A stretch of DNA of 64,000 bases, from NCBI GenBank assembly GCA_028641055.1, contig CM054059.1, forward strand, positions 50,477,682-50,541,681. Direction: 5' to 3'. Positions 35,561-45,063 of the stretch are shown in pieces. Both the position numbers and the translations under genes were made by a program. Position 1 is the first letter of the stretch. Every line of letters starts with the position of its first letter. The notes beneath the pieces are model-generated. The model was not told the DNA's origin. It saw nothing but the letters and a program-made list of their open reading frames with translations, and ran no database searches. Source of the stretch: Alopecurus myosuroides (Eukaryota > Streptophyta > Magnoliopsida > Poales > Poaceae).

Positions 35561-37346
35561 AGGTTATCTCCTCGTTCTTTTTTTTCTTAACCTCAGTTTT
35601 TTTTGTTGACAGAAACTTGTGCTGGTTTTCGGTGGGGTTTCAGCGTGCGTTGTTATTTCGTGAGGTGGAGGGCGGGACGTACCACGCGTGGAACACAGAC
35701 ACCACCAAGTGGACTTTAATATAGTTTAGAAAAGCAGACGAAAAGACCAAGGGGGAAAAGCTGATATGATCATAGGCAGATCATCATCCCCACTGGCCAC
35801 TTGAGCATAAAGCCAATTAAAAAAGAGCTAATCAACGATGTTGATTATAATTAAAACAAAGGCACCAACCATCTCAAGCAAATGCGATTCCTCATCTGTC
35901 ATCAGCATGAATGAATGGGAAAAGTTGGTTTGCTACCCAGAAGGTACCAGCCCCCACCAAGATTATTCTAATTCCAGCCCACCGCACATGCACACAAAAA
36001 GGCAGCAGCAGTAGCCGCAATACTTACGAACTGACGATGCAATTCCTTGCTGAATTCTGAAAAGGATGCTGGGGTTGCATCTCCAAACTTTGCAATACAA
36101 AGAAGCGCAATCACTCGCAAGTATACAAGTATAATTCTGTTCAGCAAATTTGCTCCAAAAAAGCTGCTGGTGGTAGCAAGTCAAGTGCAGTGCGTTTTAT
36201 CAATGAGTGGCAAAGTACTAGGAAGGAAGGAAGAAAGAGACATAGCAACCAGCAACAAGAGTCACAAGAAGAGATGATGGACACACACACACACATCCCT
36301 GTTCTGTCTCCTTATTTCTGTCCACTAATTTCCATTCAATTCAGGGTGATGATAAATTGGCACACCAAACAATCCATATATAGATGTACATACATGAGCT
36401 AGACTGACTGACTGAGAGCTACCCAACAATTCACTTATTCAATATTGTCGCTGACCAAGCACTAATTCAATCCATCCAGAGAACAAAAAGATGGATCAGT
36501 GGAGATGATCTGTACTGTTCGGTTATTGTCTGAATCAGTTTTGGTTGCCCTCATTTTCTTAGAATTTCAGATGTCATCCGACTCCCTGGTTCTCTAGTTG
36601 TACCCGTGGCCATGGAAGTGGAGATGGCCCACGGTGGTGCTGCCGATGGCGTGCTGCAACTGTAAGCAGCAGATGCAGGTTTCTAGTTTACTTATACGAT
36701 TGATTTTTTACTTGTAACATCACCACCTCATCGTTGCTTGCTAACTTTATGTGAGACCAACCAGGCACCAGTAACCATGTTGTGACTTTGCAAACAGTAC
36801 CAGGAAAACCATGATCGTAAATAGAAAAAAAATCATTTTAAACCACCTAATTGATATCTTGGTCTTTACGTATGGACAAAATAATAGCTTGGAGCAACTA
36901 GGGCAGCAAACAACTGAATGTTCTGGAGCAGCACTGATCATGAAGTAGAACAAACTGTTTCTTGGGGACAAGAATAATATGTCTGTCTAATTCAAAGAAA
37001 TAGGTACAAAGAATTTACATGTCAATTAAAAAGAAAGACAGATGACATAAAGTTTCATATTGATCAGGATTAAAACACAGCAATTAAGCTAGTGTAGCAA
37101 CCATATCACCCCTGCATAATTACCACTGCCGATAACCTATTAAACTATTTTATGTTCTAACATGTGCCGCAAGTTTCTACATAGTTCAAGAACAGGAGTA
37201 TGCCTTCTGACTCCGTGATTCTCAGCCATGGCAGGTTTCTACATCCCTCTTCTATCCTGATCTTGGCATATTAAAAAAATAGTTTGGGGCAGCAAGCAAC
37301 TGAATGTTATACACCTACTGGAAGCTCTTGACTAGTAAAGTGATAA
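35561..37346. other. CACTA-1 internal or captured sequence, nothing recognised
   Basis: No ORF longer than about 75 residues and no known motif is seen. A weak internal duplication is visible: GCAGCAAACAACTGAATGTT near 36905 and GCAGCAAGCAACTGAATGTT near 37290, about 390 bp apart. It continues into 57340 after CACTA-2 and would be 5' leader or intron of the CACTA-1 transposase. Confidence 0.35.
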
Positions 37347-37349
37347 AAT
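37347..37349. repeat. Left target-site duplication AAT of CACTA-2
   Basis: AAT precedes CACTGG at 37350, and AAT (57337-57339) follows CCAGTG. CACTA elements make 3-bp duplications, so these two ends belong together. Confidence 0.75.
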
Positions 37350-37600
37350 CACTGGTAGAAAATAGGCCTTCGGTACGCCCCCATTAGTCCCCAAAATAAT
37401 GGACCCGCGACCATAGGGGTCTTTAGTCACGGTTCGGGACGAGACCCGCGACCAATAGTCTGGGCCCAGCGCGCTCGGCCCACAGCTGGCGGAGGGGAGG
37501 GGCTTTAGTCCCGGTTGGCCAGACCAACGGGGACTAATAGGTCCTCGGGCCGGCCCCACGGCCTTTAGCTGCGGTTGTCCAGGTGAACCGGGACTAAAGG
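37350..37600. repeat. Left terminal and subterminal repeats of CACTA-2
   Basis: The terminal sequence is followed by copies of the TTTAGTCCCGGTT motif and its inverse. The innermost hairpin (37562-37600, CCTTTAGCTGCGGTT with AACCGGGACTAAAGG) ends 8 bp before a TATA box. Such repeats bind TNPA-type protein in En/Spm. Confidence 0.7.
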
Positions 37601-37607
37601 CCCATCC

Positions 37608-37616
37608 CTATATATA
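37608..37616 (+). promoter_or_regulatory. TATA box of the CACTA-2 transposase gene
   Basis: CTATATATA lies 8 bp after the subterminal hairpin and about 240 bp upstream of ATG 37854. A possible leader intron acceptor (TTTCCAG) precedes 37817. Confidence 0.5.
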
Positions 37617-37853
37617 GGACTCAGCTCGCTGCACTTGGCCACATTTGCTCACAATATTCACAAGGGGGTGGTGGGTATGCTTTTGGTTCCTACTATGCAC
37701 ACAAGGTGTTCGATGAAATGCCCCATAGCATGAAACACACTTGAGCGTTTTCATTTATTTTACCTCCGTGATCGCGGTTAGCAACTTGAACCTTTCATGA
37801 TTTGTATTATTTCCAGCTAGCTAGTTAGTTTAACAGATGCATGATGGTTAATA

Positions 37854-40800
37854 ATGCAGATGAATCGGCAATGGATGTACGGTAACCGACTCTCCGGTGA
37901 GTTCACTACGGGTTTGAAAGATTTCCTCGTAGTGGCAAATGCGAACAAGCAGCGAGGTTTTATTATGTGTCCATGTGCTGAATGTAAGAATGAGAAGGGT
38001 CACTCCTCCTCAAGAGTCGTTCACATGCACCTGCTTCGGCACGGTTTCATGCCAAGCTATAATTGTTGGACCAAGCATGGAGAAAGAGGGGTTAGAATGG
38101 AAGAAGATGAAGAAGAGGATGATATCGATTTCAACTATCATGACCTTTTCGGTGATACTTTCATGGAGGATGATGCTGAAGGTGGGGAAGGGTTTGGTGA
38201 AGGTGAAGAAGAGGCACATGATGAGCCCGCTGATGATCTTGGTCGGACCATTGCTGATGCACGGAGACGCTGCGAAACTGACAAGGAGAGGGAGAATTTG
38301 GATCGCATGTTAGAGGATCACACGAAGTCACTGTACCCAGGATGCGACAATAGTCTGAAAAAGCTGGGCTCCACACTGGATTTGCTGAAATGGAAGGCAC
38401 AGGAAGGTGTAGCTGACTCGTCATTTGAAAATTTGCTGAAAATGTTGAAGAATATGTTTCCGAAGAATAACGAGTTGCCCGCCAGTACGTACGAAGCAAA
38501 GAAGGTTGTGTGCCCTCTAGGTTTAGAGATTCTGAAGATACATGCATGCATTAACGACTGCGTCCTCTACCGCGGTGCATACGAGGATTTGAATGAATGC
38601 CCTGTATGCACTGCATTGCGTTATAAGATCAGAGGCGATGACCCTGGTGACGATGTTGAGTGCGAGAAACCCAGGAAGAGGGTTCCCGCCAAGGTGATGT
38701 GGTATGCTCCTATAATACCTCGGTTGAAACGCCTGTTCAGGAACAAAGAGCATGCCAAGTTGTTGCGATGGCAGAAAGAGGACCGTAAGTCCGACGGGGA
38801 GTTGAGACACCCCGCTGATGGAACGCAATGGAGAAAGATCGACAGAGAGTTCAAAGATTTTGCAGCTGACGCAAGGAACATAAGATTTGGTCTAAGTACT
38901 GATGGCATGAATCCTTTTGGCGAGCAGAGCTCCAGCCATAGCACCTGGCCCGTGACTCTATGCATCTACAACCTTCCTCCTTGGTTGTGCATGAAGCGGA
39001 AGTTCATTATGATGCCAGTGCTCATCCAAGGTCCGAAGCAACCCGGCAACGACATCGATGTGTACCTAAGGCCATTAGTTGATGAACTTTTACAATTGTG
39101 GGGCAAACCTGGTGTACCTGTGTGGGATGAGCACAAAGAAGAGGAATTTAACCTACGAGCGTTGCTTTTTGTAACCATCAACGATTGGCCTGCTCTCAGT
39201 AACCTTTCTGGACAGTCAAATAAGGGATACAAAGCATGCACACACTGCTTACATGAGACTGAAAGTGTATTTTTGGATAACTGTAGGAAGAACGTGTACC
39301 TGGGTCATCGTCGATTTCTTCCCCGAAATCATAACGTAAGAAAGAAAGGCAAGCATTTCAACGGCAAGGCAGATCACCGGCCGAAGCCTGCGGAACGTAC
39401 TGGAGCTGAGATATTTGATATGGTCAAGGATTTGAATGTCATCTTTGGAAAGGGTCCTGGCGGACAATCAGTTCCGCAGGGAGTTGACGGGCACGTACCC
39501 ATGTGGAAAAAGAAATCGATATTTTGGGAGCTACAGTATTGGAAAGTCCTAGATGTCCGCTCTGCAATCGACGTGATGCATGTTACGAAGAATGTTTGCG
39601 TGAACCTGCTAAGCTTCTTGGGCGTGTATGGGAAGACAAAGGATACAAAGGAAGCACGGCGGGATCAGCAACTTTTGAAAGACCCAGATGACCGGCATCC
39701 GGAATGGTTTCAAGGTCGTGCCAGCTACGCTCTTACGAAAGAAGAGAAGGTCATTTTTTTTGAATGCCTGAGCAGTATGAAGGTCCCGTCTGGCTTCTCG
39801 TCGAATATAAAGGGAATAATAAACATGGCGGACAAAAAGTTCCAAAACCTGAAGTCTCACGACTGCCACGTGATTATGACGCAATTGCTTCCGATTGCTT
39901 TGAGGGGCCTCCTACAGGAAAATGTTCGAGTAGCCATTGTGAAGCTGTGTGCATTCCTCAATGCAATCTCTCAGAAGGTAATCAGTCCAGAAGATCTACC
40001 ACGGTTACAGAACGATGTGGTCCAATGTCTTGTCAGTTTTGAGTTGCTGTTTCCACCATCCTTCTTCGATATTATGACGCACCTCCTGGTCCACCTAGTC
40101 GAAGAGATTTCCATTCTCGGTCCTGTATTTCTACACAATATGTTCCCCTTCGAGAGGTTTATGGGAGTATTAAAGAAATATGTTCGTAACCGTGCTAGGC
40201 CAGAAGGAAGCATCGTAAAGGGCTATGGAAATGAGGAGGTAATTGAGTTCTGTATTGACTATGTTCCTGACCTTAAGCCGATTGGTATTCCTCAATCGCG
40301 GCACGAGGGGAGACTAAGTGGAAGAGGCACGATCGGAAGGAAATCAACGATATGTATGGACGGTCATTCTATGACTGAAGCACACTACACAGTTCTGCAA
40401 AATTCGAGCTTGGTGGCTCCGTACTTCGAGCAACACAAGAATATTTTACGCTCGAACAACCCGGGGAAGCCTGAATCATTGATTAGAAAGGCCCACATGG
40501 AGACTTTCGGCAGTTGGTTGCGAAAACATTTAATGAATGACAATGATGTTGAAGATCAGCTGTACATGTTGGCCAAGACACCATCTTCGACTATCACGAC
40601 TTTCCAAGGGTACGAGATTAATGGGAATACATTTTACACGATCTCCCAAGATAAAAAGAGCACCAACCAAAACAGTGGTGTCCGCTTTGATGCAGCAACC
40701 GAGATTGGGCAAAAGGTCACATATTATGGTTACATAGAGGAGATATGGGAACTTGACTATGGACCCTATTTTAAGGTCCCTTTGTTCCGGTGCAAATGGT

Positions 40801-41120
40801 TCAAGCTAACAGGAGGTGGGGTAAAGGTGGACGAGCAATACGGAATGACAATGAAGGACATGAGTAGCAAACCGAGGAAACGGAAAGATAAGAAAACGAT
40901 CAGTGCATCATGCGATGATCCAAAGCGTCACATTGTTCTTTCAGGGAAAAGAAACATCGTGGGAGTGGAGGACAAGACAGACATGTCAGAAGATTATAAT
41001 ATGTTTGGTGAAATTCCGCCCTTCAAAGTGAACTCTGACCCAAGCATTAAGTTAAATGATGAGGATGCTCCATGGATACGTCCAAATCGTAAGAAAGCGG
41101 GGACACAAGGGAAGAATTGA
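37854..41120 (+). CDS. TNP2-type CACTA transposase, intact
   Basis: A single open frame of 1088 codons without introns. The N-terminal Cys-rich transposase-associated region is at residues about 4-78 (CPCAEC at 39-44, HLLRHGFMPSY). An acidic linker (82-130) follows, then a Cys pair ECPVC (248-252). TNP2/Transposase_21 spans about 270-495, with LSTDGMNPFGE (Asp350) and KACTHC. IDVMH (572-576) carries the DxxH signature of CMC transposases, and a DUF4218-like part lies at about 690-800 (THLLVHLVEEISILGP). A DUF4216-like part lies at about 945-990 and the C-terminus is basic. It recognises and cuts the CACTA ends in the nucleus, in the known system together with a TNPA-type DNA-binding protein. 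The length is normal and there is no internal stop. ATG 37854 was chosen; ATG 37860 would also fit. Confidence 0.85.
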   Translation: MQMNRQWMYGNRLSGEFTTGLKDFLVVANANKQRGFIMCPCAECKNEKGHSSSRVVHMHLLRHGFMPSYNCWTKHGERGVRMEEDEEEDDIDFNYHDLFGDTFMEDDAEGGEGFGEGEEEAHDEPADDLGRTIADARRRCETDKERENLDRMLEDHTKSLYPGCDNSLKKLGSTLDLLKWKAQEGVADSSFENLLKMLKNMFPKNNELPASTYEAKKVVCPLGLEILKIHACINDCVLYRGAYEDLNECPVCTALRYKIRGDDPGDDVECEKPRKRVPAKVMWYAPIIPRLKRLFRNKEHAKLLRWQKEDRKSDGELRHPADGTQWRKIDREFKDFAADARNIRFGLSTDGMNPFGEQSSSHSTWPVTLCIYNLPPWLCMKRKFIMMPVLIQGPKQPGNDIDVYLRPLVDELLQLWGKPGVPVWDEHKEEEFNLRALLFVTINDWPALSNLSGQSNKGYKACTHCLHETESVFLDNCRKNVYLGHRRFLPRNHNVRKKGKHFNGKADHRPKPAERTGAEIFDMVKDLNVIFGKGPGGQSVPQGVDGHVPMWKKKSIFWELQYWKVLDVRSAIDVMHVTKNVCVNLLSFLGVYGKTKDTKEARRDQQLLKDPDDRHPEWFQGRASYALTKEEKVIFFECLSSMKVPSGFSSNIKGIINMADKKFQNLKSHDCHVIMTQLLPIALRGLLQENVRVAIVKLCAFLNAISQKVISPEDLPRLQNDVVQCLVSFELLFPPSFFDIMTHLLVHLVEEISILGPVFLHNMFPFERFMGVLKKYVRNRARPEGSIVKGYGNEEVIEFCIDYVPDLKPIGIPQSRHEGRLSGRGTIGRKSTICMDGHSMTEAHYTVLQNSSLVAPYFEQHKNILRSNNPGKPESLIRKAHMETFGSWLRKHLMNDNDVEDQLYMLAKTPSSTITTFQGYEINGNTFYTISQDKKSTNQNSGVRFDAATEIGQKVTYYGYIEEIWELDYGPYFKVPLFRCKWFKLTGGGVKVDEQYGMTMKDMSSKPRKRKDKKTISASCDDPKRHIVLSGKRNIVGVEDKTDMSEDYNMFGEIPPFKVNSDPSIKLNDEDAPWIRPNRKKAGTQGKN

Positions 41121-41306
41121 TGTGTAATAATTTATTGTACCAAACTTTGTTGAATGGATCATGTTTAATGGATCATTTTGAATTATATTATCTCTAATTA
41201 ATTTATTGTACCAAACTTTTACTAAAAACAGAAAACAGACGCGCTAGCGCGCCGCAGTGTCGCCGGAATGCAAATTCTTTTATTAAAAAGAGAAAACAGA
41301 CGAATA

Positions 41307-41957
41307 CTACTCCTCGCCGTCGTCGTCGGGGAACTCGTCGGTGACCTCCTCCGGGTCATCATCGTCGCCGAACTCGTCCGTGACCTCCTCGTCGTCGTCG
41401 GAGGTGCATGATGGTATGTCCGAGATAGGCCCCCACCTCGGATCGTCGGAGGCCCAGACTTCGCCGGCGCGGTCGGCCCGACGAAGCTCCTGCAGCGCCC
41501 TCGTCCTCGCCTCCCGAGCGGCATCTAACGCGAGGTGGCGTTCGAGGCGGCGCTCCGCCCGCTGAGCCGCGCGGGTCTGCCAGAGCTCCTCGTCGGCGCT
41601 CTCCTCCCCCGGGTTGTTCCGGTAATACTCGCGGACGACGCGGTCTTCCCTGGCGTCGACTAGGCCCTGAAACGCGCGGTGGCGGAGGTGGAGGTGGTCA
41701 GCGGCAGTGATGATCTGCGGCTTCGGCGCCCTGGCCTCCGCTTCCCAGACGGTGTGGCAGTCGTTGAAGTTCATTAGCGACCGCGGGCGGTTGAGGCGCC
41801 AGGCCGCCGCGTCCCAGGCGCGGGCTGCCTCCGCCGCCGTCGCAAAGGTGCCGAGGGGGATGCGGTCGTCCCCCCAGCGGATATCTGCGCTGAACATTCC
41901 GTTTTGCCGTGCTCGGACGCCGCGGAAGCCGGTGGTGCTGTTCCTCCTCGGAGGCAT
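41307..41957 (-). CDS. AP2/ERF-domain protein carried by CACTA-2
   Basis: The protein is 216 residues, from ATG 41957. An AP2/ERF-like DNA-binding domain lies at about residues 7-64: GFRGVRARQNGMF, then DIRWGDDRIPLGTF, AARAWDAAAWRL and a closing MNF. These match the three-strand/helix pattern (YRG, W..LGTF, AAxAYD). The rest is Arg/Glu-rich helix (about 90-165) and an acidic tail with two EEVTDEF repeats. Related AP2-like ORFs are multicopy and linked to CACTA elements in grasses as far as I recall. A TATA-like GTATAAAC at about 42008-42016 on the minus strand lies 50 bp upstream. It could bind element or host DNA; the acidic tail could act in activation. The role is inferred. The frame is intact. 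Confidence 0.7.
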   Translation of the reverse strand: MPPRRNSTTGFRGVRARQNGMFSADIRWGDDRIPLGTFATAAEAARAWDAAAWRLNRPRSLMNFNDCHTVWEAEARAPKPQIITAADHLHLRHRAFQGLVDAREDRVVREYYRNNPGEESADEELWQTRAAQRAERRLERHLALDAAREARTRALQELRRADRAGEVWASDDPRWGPISDIPSCTSDDDEEVTDEFGDDDDPEEVTDEFPDDDGEE

Positions 41958-42496
41958 GGTGGAAGCGCGACGGTGCGTGGAGAGGAGAATACGCGCTCGA
42001 GGCGCGACAGTTTATACCGCGCCCTCCTGGCCACGCGTCACAACTACCGCGCCACGCGTCGCAACTCCCGCGCCACGCGTCACAAGCATGGATGGATGTG
42101 TTAAAGGGGGGGTGTAGAACAAAACAATCGGTATCACCATCATACAGCCCTACCGTGGCTACTCAGTGCAATATGCATACCAAATGCACGGTAGGACGTA
42201 TGATGGCGAATCCGGATGTTTTGTATTTGCTCGATGAACTGACCGGTGTATGAAGGTGGGCTATATATAGGGTCCTATGGCTCACAAAGTGTTGTTCTAG
42301 GGTTTTGATCCAACGGTTAAGAAACCACCTCATCCAACGGCTCACAACAACTCGAAAGAAACACACCGTAGCCCTGATCGAACGGCTCACAACAGCTCAA
42401 AAGAAACACACCCCGGATCCAACGACTCACAAACGCTTTAAAGAAACACATGATCCGTGTGATTCTATCTGATTGGTCCAAACAAAACCCTAACCC

Positions 42497-42558
42497 ATTT
42501 AGTCCCGGTTGGTGTCCCCAACCGGGACTAAAGGGATGTTTTCTTCTCGCTATATATA
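42497..42558 (+). promoter_or_regulatory. Subterminal hairpin plus TATA box before the 149-residue gene
   Basis: ATTTAGTCCCGGTTGGTG with CCAACCGGGACTAAAGG forms a hairpin ending at about 42534. CTATATATA follows at 42550-42558. The ATG at 42610 lies 52 bp further on. The layout copies that at 37562-37616 and 43482-43535. Confidence 0.55.
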
Positions 42559-42609
42559 TGTGCATTGCCACACCATTGGCATAAACACATACAAACTCAC
42601 CACTCTCTC

Positions 42610-43059
42610 ATGGCTTCTACCGTACCCACTCTAACATTCATCCAGGCGGAGGCACTTTCCGCCTCGAACTACCCCTGCCCGCCCGGCTACAGTGTTCCCG
42701 CCGGTTGGATGCTGAGCGCCGGAGGAGTGCCGGTCCCTCCTCTTCCTCAAGGTGTGGCACGTCGGGCGGCCATCACGAACCATTACTACCACGAGCTCAC
42801 GCCGGAGCAGCGGAGAGATCCCAGCTGGCATCCCGATAACCAACATACTTGGGATGCCTTCTTCATCAATCGGCGTGAGAGGGCGCTCGCCAGGTATGAG
42901 GAGGACGGCCTGCCTCCTGGGAACTTTCACGAGGCCGGTCGTCGGCTATGGTGGTCCGGCCGGACTCTACAGAGCGTCATGGACTACATCAGGGCCGGCG
43001 ATATCCCCCGCCTGCGCTACCCTCAGGCCCAGTCCTGGGCTCTGAATTTTCTCATGTAG
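42610..43059 (+). CDS. Unrecognised 149-residue protein carried by CACTA-2
   Basis: The start ATG 42610 (MASTVPTLTF) was preferred because the longer frame needs a TTG start upstream of it. The sequence has a Pro/Gly-rich N-terminus, then ITNHYYHELTPEQRRDPSW and NQHTWDAFFINRRERALARY. A C-terminal GRRLWWSGRTLQSVMDYI follows, with conserved-looking Trp and Arg residues. It is an open, compositionally normal frame between two promoter-like modules, on the same strand as the transposase. Similar small proteins occur as multicopy grass genes by my recollection, likely transposon-borne. I do not know a function and see no known domain. Confidence 0.6.
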   Translation: MASTVPTLTFIQAEALSASNYPCPPGYSVPAGWMLSAGGVPVPPLPQGVARRAAITNHYYHELTPEQRRDPSWHPDNQHTWDAFFINRRERALARYEEDGLPPGNFHEAGRRLWWSGRTLQSVMDYIRAGDIPRLRYPQAQSWALNFLM

Positions 43060-43339
43060 GCCTAGGCAGGAGTATGACTAGCAGCAGATATAAGATCATG
43101 CATGCATCTATGCTCTCCGTTTAGGTTTAGGATCCACTCTTGCCATTATGTACTGCCTTTTTTATCTATGGGAATTTTTAAGATTGGAAAAAGAATTAGT
43201 TCTATTTTTCTGAATTTTCTGATATATTATTTGTATTTTTAAGATTGGAAAAAGAATTAGTTTTATTTTTCTGAATTTTCTGATATATTATTTGTATTTT
43301 TAAGGTTGCACGCATCTATTATTTGTATTCGTATAACAA

Positions 43340-43535
43340 CCTTTAGTCGCGGTTGTTGTCACGAACCGGGACTAAAGGCTCGTTCTGCGCGGGAACGAGA
43401 ATCGCCGCGAAAATTTTCACCTTTAGTCCCGGTTCGTGACACCAACCGGGACTAAAGGCCCGCGGAGGGTACCCCCAGGGGACCTTTAGTCCCGGTTGGT
43501 GTCACGAACCAGGACTAAAGGCTGGACCTATATAT
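43340..43535 (+). promoter_or_regulatory. Three subterminal-type hairpins plus TATA box before the second transposition gene
   Basis: Hairpins of 39 bp (CCTTTAGTCCCGGTT...AACCGGGACTAAAGG type) stand at 43340-43378, 43420-43458 and 43482-43520. CTATATAT follows at 43528-43535, 8 bp after the last, the same spacing as at the transposase promoter. This is the third copy of the hairpin-TATA module in the element. Confidence 0.55.
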
Positions 43536-44542
43536 GTGCGATGCCTTCCTGCCCCAAAATTTTCTAAGTCACAAACCCTCGTCTTCCCTCGCGCCGGCGC
43601 CTGCTCGTCTTCTGCCCCGTCGCCGTCGCCGTCGCCCGCGCAGAGGACCGCGCCGTCTCCATCGCCGTCGCCGTCGCCGTGGTCGACCCCTTCTCTCCAC
43701 CGCCTCCACCCTGCTCCGCCCCCGTCCCGTCGCCGTCTCTCCGGTAGGTTCCCCGCGGGCCGTCGCCGTCGCCCTAGATCCAACGCCATCGAATGGAGAC
43801 CGCGAATCACGCGCGAACGCGCCGCCCTCGAACGGCGACCACGAACTGAGAACGCGCCGCCCTCGCGCTCGCTACCGCGGCCAGATTCGCCGCCGGCGAG
43901 ACAACAGTGGCCGTGGCCTCGTCCCCATCTCCGTCCTCTCCCCCGCGGCGAGCACCACTGTGGCCTCCTCCCCATCTCCGTTCCCTCCCCCGTGGCCGGA
44001 ATCGTCGGAATCGCCGGAGACCCGAGAGCCTAAACTGCCACCGCCGGCCACCGTGTGACGCCAGGGGTGACGTCATCATGACGTCACCTGGCCACGTGTT
44101 GACGAGTTTTTTTAATGACGTCATCATGACACGTGGGGCCCACTGTATATGGAATTACAGAACATAATTAAATCTTCTAAATTAAATAACTTTTAATTTA
44201 TGATTCCAAAAATTATGGAAAAATATGCAAAATGTTCACAAAAATGTAAGCTATCTGTTTATATCATTATCATTCATGTTTGACAAAGTTTAAATTGAGA
44301 CCATATTTGAATTTGAGTTAAATTCATTAAAATAATGAAATTAAGTTTTAATTCAATAAATTCAGAATATTAAGTGTAATATACCAAAATGACCAGAAAA
44401 GCAAATGCAACCTAGCTACGGGGTTCTCCAAGTCATTTGAGCGACCCTACCAATCTGTTTTCCCTCTTTCTACGACAATATTTGCTAAGTCTCCTATATA
44501 CTTAATTTATTTTTACTACATGCATGTCTGCAGGAGTGACAT
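43536..44542 (+). other. GC-rich leader and probable first intron of the second transposition gene
   Basis: A CG-rich block (43560-44060) has long open frames on both strands, rich in Pro/Arg/Ser, which I take as composition and not genes. CCG|GTAGG at 43742 is a possible donor, and TCTGCAG before GAGTGACAT ATG (44543) a plausible acceptor. Between them, TGACGTCA occurs three times (44068, 44079, 44116) with CACGTG at 44093 and 44130, resembling bZIP sites. Confidence 0.4.
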
Positions 44543-44659
44543 ATGGCAGACAATAGAGACCTGACGGCGGAACAGGTGGCTGAAGGTTATATATTAGATA
44601 TCATAGCCGGAGGAGGAACAGACATTGTCGATGATGTAATCTCTTCTTATCTGAACCTT

Positions 44660-44760
44660 GAGGATCAAGAAGGTGAAGGAGGAACAGACATTGTCGATGA
44701 TCAAGGAGGTGAAGAAGGAACAGACATTGTCGATGATCAAGGAGGTGAAGGAATGGACAT
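44660..44760 (+). repeat. In-frame tandem repeat encoding TDIVDDQGGE
   Basis: GGAACAGACATTGTCGATGA recurs at about 44614, 44679 and 44718, in part with GATCAAGGAGGTGAAG spacers. It lies in exon 1 of the second transposition gene and gives an acidic, repetitive N-terminus. Confidence 0.6.
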
Positions 44761-45063
44761 TGATGACGGAGGTCAACCGTCGACAAACGACGATCTCCAA
44801 TTGCAAAGAACAACCACCTCCGGCGAGGTATATATTTTAGCCCTCGGTCTTATTTTAGCCCTCGGTCCAATTGCAAAGACTAACGCGCGCGACTCTCTTT
44901 CTTATTTTAGCCCTCGGTCGAATCTAGTATGACAAAGCGTGGCAAATCCAAGGCGATGAAAGATTCCGAAATATATACCATCGAATCAGTCAGTGAAATC
45001 GGCAAGCCCCTACAGCACACCACAAAGTTTATCAACCAATGCGGAGTCATTGTTAGAGACATC

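Noticed and set aside
37350..37600. The AAT-CACTGG end as the right end of CACTA-1
   Set aside because: It pairs with the end at 57336 (20-bp identity and AAT on both sides) and has a different subterminal motif from CACTA-1.
43534..44058. Pro/Arg/Ser-rich frames of 165-174 residues
   Set aside because: CG-rich leader DNA open in several frames; composition only.
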